Assembly (NCBI GenBank): GCA_016936035.1
Contig: JAFGPU010000112.1
Coordinates: 1-8,402 of the forward strand
DNA from: Acidimicrobiales bacterium
GTDB lineage: Bacteria; Actinomycetota; Acidimicrobiia; Acidimicrobiales; VFJN01
DNA length: 8,402 bases
Reading direction: 5' to 3'
The position numbers and the translations under genes are program-made. Of the stretch, positions 6,276 to 8,402 are shown piece by piece. The notes below the pieces were generated by a model. The model made no database searches, was not told the DNA's origin, and was given only the letters and a program-made list of their open reading frames with translations. Every line of letters begins with the position of its first letter. The first letter of the stretch is position 1.

Positions 6276-6297
6276 TGCCATCCCCGTCGCTCGGCGG

Positions 6298-7497
6298 TCA
6301 GACGACCGACATGGTCTGGCGGGCGATCGCCAGCTCCTCGTTCGTCGGAACCACGAGGACCGACACGGTCGCCCCGTCGGGTGAGATCACCCGCGGCTCG
6401 TCCGAGCGCTCGTCGTTGCGGGCAGGGTCGACCTCGACGCCGAGGAACTGCAGGCCGGCTGCCGTCCGGGCGCGCACGACGGGATCGTTCTCGCCGACGC
6501 CGGCAGTGAAGGTGAGCACGTCGAGCCCACCCATGACGGCCGCGTAGGCGCCGACGTACTTCTTCAGGCGGTGGACGTACACGTCCAGGGCCAGGCGGGC
6601 GTCGGGGTCGCCGCCGGCGATGAGGCGATGCACCTCGCGCATGTCGTTGTGGCCGGTCAGGCCGCGCATGCCCGACCGCTTGTTGAAGAGGTCGTCGATG
6701 TCGTCGACCGTCATGCCGGCGGTGCGCACCAGGTGGAACACCACCGCCGGGTCGATGTCGCCCGTGCGGGTGCCCATGACCAACCCCTCGAGCGGTGTCA
6801 GGCCCATCGAGGTGTCCACCGCCCTGCCGCCCACCACCGCAGCGGCCGAGGCGCCGTTGCCGAGGTGCAGCACGACCTGCCGGAGGTCGGCGAGGTCGCG
6901 GCCGACCACGTCGGCGGCGGCGGCCGAGACGTACTCGTGCGACGTCCCGTGGAAGCCGTAGCGCCGCACCGCGTGCCGGTCGGCCACCTCGCGGTCGAGG
7001 GCGTAGGTCGCGGCGGCATCCGGGAGGTCGTGGAAGAACGCGGTGTCGAACACCGCGACGTGCGGGACGTCGGGCAAGAGGTCGAGGCCGGCCCGGACGG
7101 CGACCAGGTTCGGCGGGTTGTGGAGCGGGGCGAGCGGGGCCAGCCGCTCGATGGTGGCGAGCACGTCGTCGTCGATGATCGTGGGGCCGTCGAAGCGCCG
7201 GCCGCCCATGACGACGCGGTGGCCGACGGCCGCGACCTTCGCGTCGGGCAGCGACGGGCCGAGGTCGTCGAACAGGGCGAGCGCCCGGCGCATGCCCTCG
7301 CGGTGATCGGGAACGCGCGCGTCGCGCTCGGTCGTGAGACCGTCGTGGGTGTGCTCGAGGCGCGCCCCGTCCTCGCCGATGCGCTCGACGAGGCCGGCGG
7401 CGATCGAGGACCCGGTGGCGGGGTCGATCAGCTGGTACTTGATCGACGACGACCCCGAGTTGATGACGAGGACGGTGGCGTTCATGGCGGCGTTCAT
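6298..7497 (-). CDS. ackA: Acetate kinase
   Basis: The 399-residue enzyme reversibly makes ATP and acetate from acetyl phosphate and ADP in the cytoplasm, completing the Pta-AckA route. Length and motifs are those of the family: LVINSGSSSIKYQL at the N-terminus (Asn13, Ser16, Ser18), GHRVVMGG (Arg94), VFDTAFF (Asp151), YGFHGTSHEYV (His183), HLGNGAS (Asn214), MGTRTGDIDP (Arg244), FTAGVGEN, and PTNEELAIA (Glu387). These correspond to the catalytic and Mg-binding residues known from the Methanosarcina thermophila enzyme (Arg91, Asp148, His180, Asn211, Arg241, Glu384), so the enzyme should be active. ATG 7497 is chosen because it overlaps the pta stop as ATGA (7494-7497), indicating translational coupling; ATG 7485 is also in frame and would remove four residues. 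The gene is downstream of pta and probably ends at the hairpins in the following gap. Confidence 0.98.
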   Translation of the reverse strand: MNAAMNATVLVINSGSSSIKYQLIDPATGSSIAAGLVERIGEDGARLEHTHDGLTTERDARVPDHREGMRRALALFDDLGPSLPDAKVAAVGHRVVMGGRRFDGPTIIDDDVLATIERLAPLAPLHNPPNLVAVRAGLDLLPDVPHVAVFDTAFFHDLPDAAATYALDREVADRHAVRRYGFHGTSHEYVSAAAADVVGRDLADLRQVVLHLGNGASAAAVVGGRAVDTSMGLTPLEGLVMGTRTGDIDPAVVFHLVRTAGMTVDDIDDLFNKRSGMRGLTGHNDMREVHRLIAGGDPDARLALDVYVHRLKKYVGAYAAVMGGLDVLTFTAGVGENDPVVRARTAAGLQFLGVEVDPARNDERSDEPRVISPDGATVSVLVVPTNEELAIARQTMSVV

Positions 7498-8402
7498 CGC
7501 GCGGCGGGGGTGCGCTCGACCGGGGCGCGCCCGGCGGCGTGGGCGGCCTGGGCCTGCACCGCGGTGATGGCGACGGTGTTGACGATGTCGCGCACGGTGG
7601 CGCCGCGCGACAGGTCGTTCACCGGCTTGTTGAGGCCCTGGAGCACCGGGCCCACAGCCACCGCGCCCGCCGAGCGCTGGACCGCCTTGTAGGTGTTGTT
7701 GCCGGTGTTGAGGTCGGGGAAGATGAAGACGGTGGCCCGGCCACCCACCTCGGACCCCGGCAGCTTGGCCTGCGCGACCGAGGCGTCGACGGCGGCGTCG
7801 TACTGGATCGGGCCGTCGACCGACAGGTCGGGCCGGCGCTGCACGACCAGCTCGGTGGCGGTGCGCACCTTGTCGACGTCCTCGCCCGTGCCGGACTGGC
7901 CGGTGGCGTACGACAGCATCGCCACGCGGGGCTCGATGCCGAACTGCGCGGCGGTCTCGGTCGACGAGATCGCGATGTCGGCGAGCTGCTCGGCGGTCGG
8001 GTCGCGCACCACGGCGCAGTCGCCGTACACGAGGACCCGGTCGGCGAGGCACATGAAGAACACCGACGACACGATCGACGTGCCCGGAGTCGTCCGGATG
8101 ATCTGGAACGAGGGCGTGATGGTGTGCGCCGTCGTGTGCGCGGCGCCCGACACCATGCCGTCGGCGTGGCCCAGGTGCACCATCATCGTGCCGAAGTACG
8201 AGACGTCGCGGACGATCTCGCGTGCGCGGTCGACCGTCACGCCCTTGTGGGCGCGGAGCCGGGCGTACTCCACCGCGAAGGGCTCGATCAGGTCCGAGCG
8301 GGTGGGGTCGATCACCCGGGCGTCGCCGAGCTGCAGTCCGAGGCCGGCGGCGCGGGCCTGCACCTCGCCCTCGTCGCCGAGCAGCACCAGGTCGGCGACC
8401 TG
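7494..8402 (-). CDS. pta: Phosphate acetyltransferase, 5' end missing
   Basis: The enzyme interconverts acetyl-CoA plus phosphate with acetyl phosphate plus CoA. The 302 residues present belong to the PTA_PTB catalytic domain; the frame continues beyond 8402, so the start and any N-terminal DRTGG or P-loop domains are unseen, and short and long Pta types cannot be separated. Motifs seen are HLGHADGMVSGAAHTTAHT (about residues 76-94 of the fragment), PGTSIVSSVFFM, YGDCAV, FPDLNTGNNTYKAVQRS, and GLNKPVNDLSRGATVRDIVN. The last contains Ser265, Arg266 and Asp272, equivalent to the active-site Ser309, Arg310 and Asp316 of the Methanosarcina thermophila enzyme. After the conserved NTVAITAVQAQ end there are about 17 extra Ala/Arg/Pro-rich residues. 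The stop TGA 7494-7496 overlaps the ackA ATG, so the two proteins are probably made in balanced amounts from one transcript. Confidence 0.97.
   Translation of the reverse strand, partial: QVADLVLLGDEGEVQARAAGLGLQLGDARVIDPTRSDLIEPFAVEYARLRAHKGVTVDRAREIVRDVSYFGTMMVHLGHADGMVSGAAHTTAHTITPSFQIIRTTPGTSIVSSVFFMCLADRVLVYGDCAVVRDPTAEQLADIAISSTETAAQFGIEPRVAMLSYATGQSGTGEDVDKVRTATELVVQRRPDLSVDGPIQYDAAVDASVAQAKLPGSEVGGRATVFIFPDLNTGNNTYKAVQRSAGAVAVGPVLQGLNKPVNDLSRGATVRDIVNTVAITAVQAQAAHAAGRAPVERTPAAR

Larger units (their letters stand above)
5888..6297. other. 410-bp convergent intergenic region with many inverted repeats
   Basis: This stretch lies between the stop of the second GAF-ANTAR gene (plus strand) and the stop of ackA (minus strand). 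The open frames crossing it are Arg/Pro/Gly/His-rich, have no recognisable domain and no good ribosome site, and some run antisense into ackA; I do not accept them as genes. It contains hairpin-forming repeats at 5907-5935, 5962-5987 (CTGAC, bulged A, GCCG with a 7-base loop), 6103-6133, 6167-6212 and 6215-6275. Some short pairings are expected by chance at this GC content, but the last two are long. No tRNA, tmRNA, SRP or RNase P RNA signature was found. Confidence 0.75.

Noticed and set aside
5888..6297. Cobalamin riboswitch or a housekeeping RNA (RNase P, tmRNA, SRP)
   Set aside because: Short fragments such as GGAACCACG and AGCCAG look suggestive, but the ordered conserved boxes of these RNAs are missing.
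5974..6384. Plus-strand open frame of 136 codons in the convergent gap
   Set aside because: Its composition is Pro/Arg/His/Gly-rich, it runs antisense into ackA, has no ribosome site and passes through the long hairpins.
6571..7692. Plus-strand open frame of 373 codons antisense to ackA and pta
   Set aside because: Val/His/Asp/Arg-rich without any family motif; the opposite strand holds two certain enzymes.
6298..8052. A single minus-strand frame covering ackA plus an N-terminal extension inside pta
   Set aside because: The first 185 or so residues are Arg-rich out-of-frame pta sequence; homology begins at the ATG at 7497, so there is no fusion protein.

Overview
The window is chromosomal DNA of very high GC content, with third codon positions almost all G or C, many GTG starts and purine-rich Shine-Dalgarno sites. 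A WS/DGAT acyltransferase, two stand-alone GAF-ANTAR proteins and a GerMN/Gmad2 protein together point to an actinobacterium. The gene set would suit a free-living lineage such as Acidimicrobiia, but that placement is inference because no marker gene is present. No phage, transposon, CRISPR array, tRNA or rRNA was found.

Left part (1-3723, plus strand): the 3' end of a probably exported GerMN-Gmad2 protein, then a wax ester/triacylglycerol synthase (WS/DGAT), then, after a 182 bp gap containing a perfect 12 bp inverted repeat, a CPA1/NhaP-like Na+(K+)/H+ antiporter. Middle (3779-5887): a small PaaI-type hotdog thioesterase on the minus strand converges on the antiporter and diverges from two consecutive plus-strand GAF-ANTAR regulators. 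The two regulators belong to different ANTAR subtypes, and only the second has a CxxC in its GAF domain. Right part (6298-8402, minus strand): phosphotransacetylase (5' end outside the window) and acetate kinase, coupled by an ATGA stop/start overlap.

The 410 bp between the convergent second GAF-ANTAR gene and ackA has no believable protein gene but contains several inverted repeats. Two are long adjacent stems (6167-6212 and 6215-6275) that may end transcription from either side. Two hairpins (6103-6133 and 6167-6212) each show a 14-nt loop containing CCCCCG on the plus strand, which resembles the actinobacterial 6C RNA class. This is the least explained part of the window.

Functionally, Pta-AckA interconverts acetyl-CoA and acetate with ATP, WS/DGAT stores acyl-CoA as neutral lipid, and the thioesterase may hydrolyse acyl-CoA. 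The ANTAR proteins are RNA-binding antitermination-type regulators whose targets cannot be read from this sequence. The genes are mostly ordinary housekeeping or accessory metabolism; I see no clear new multi-gene system.
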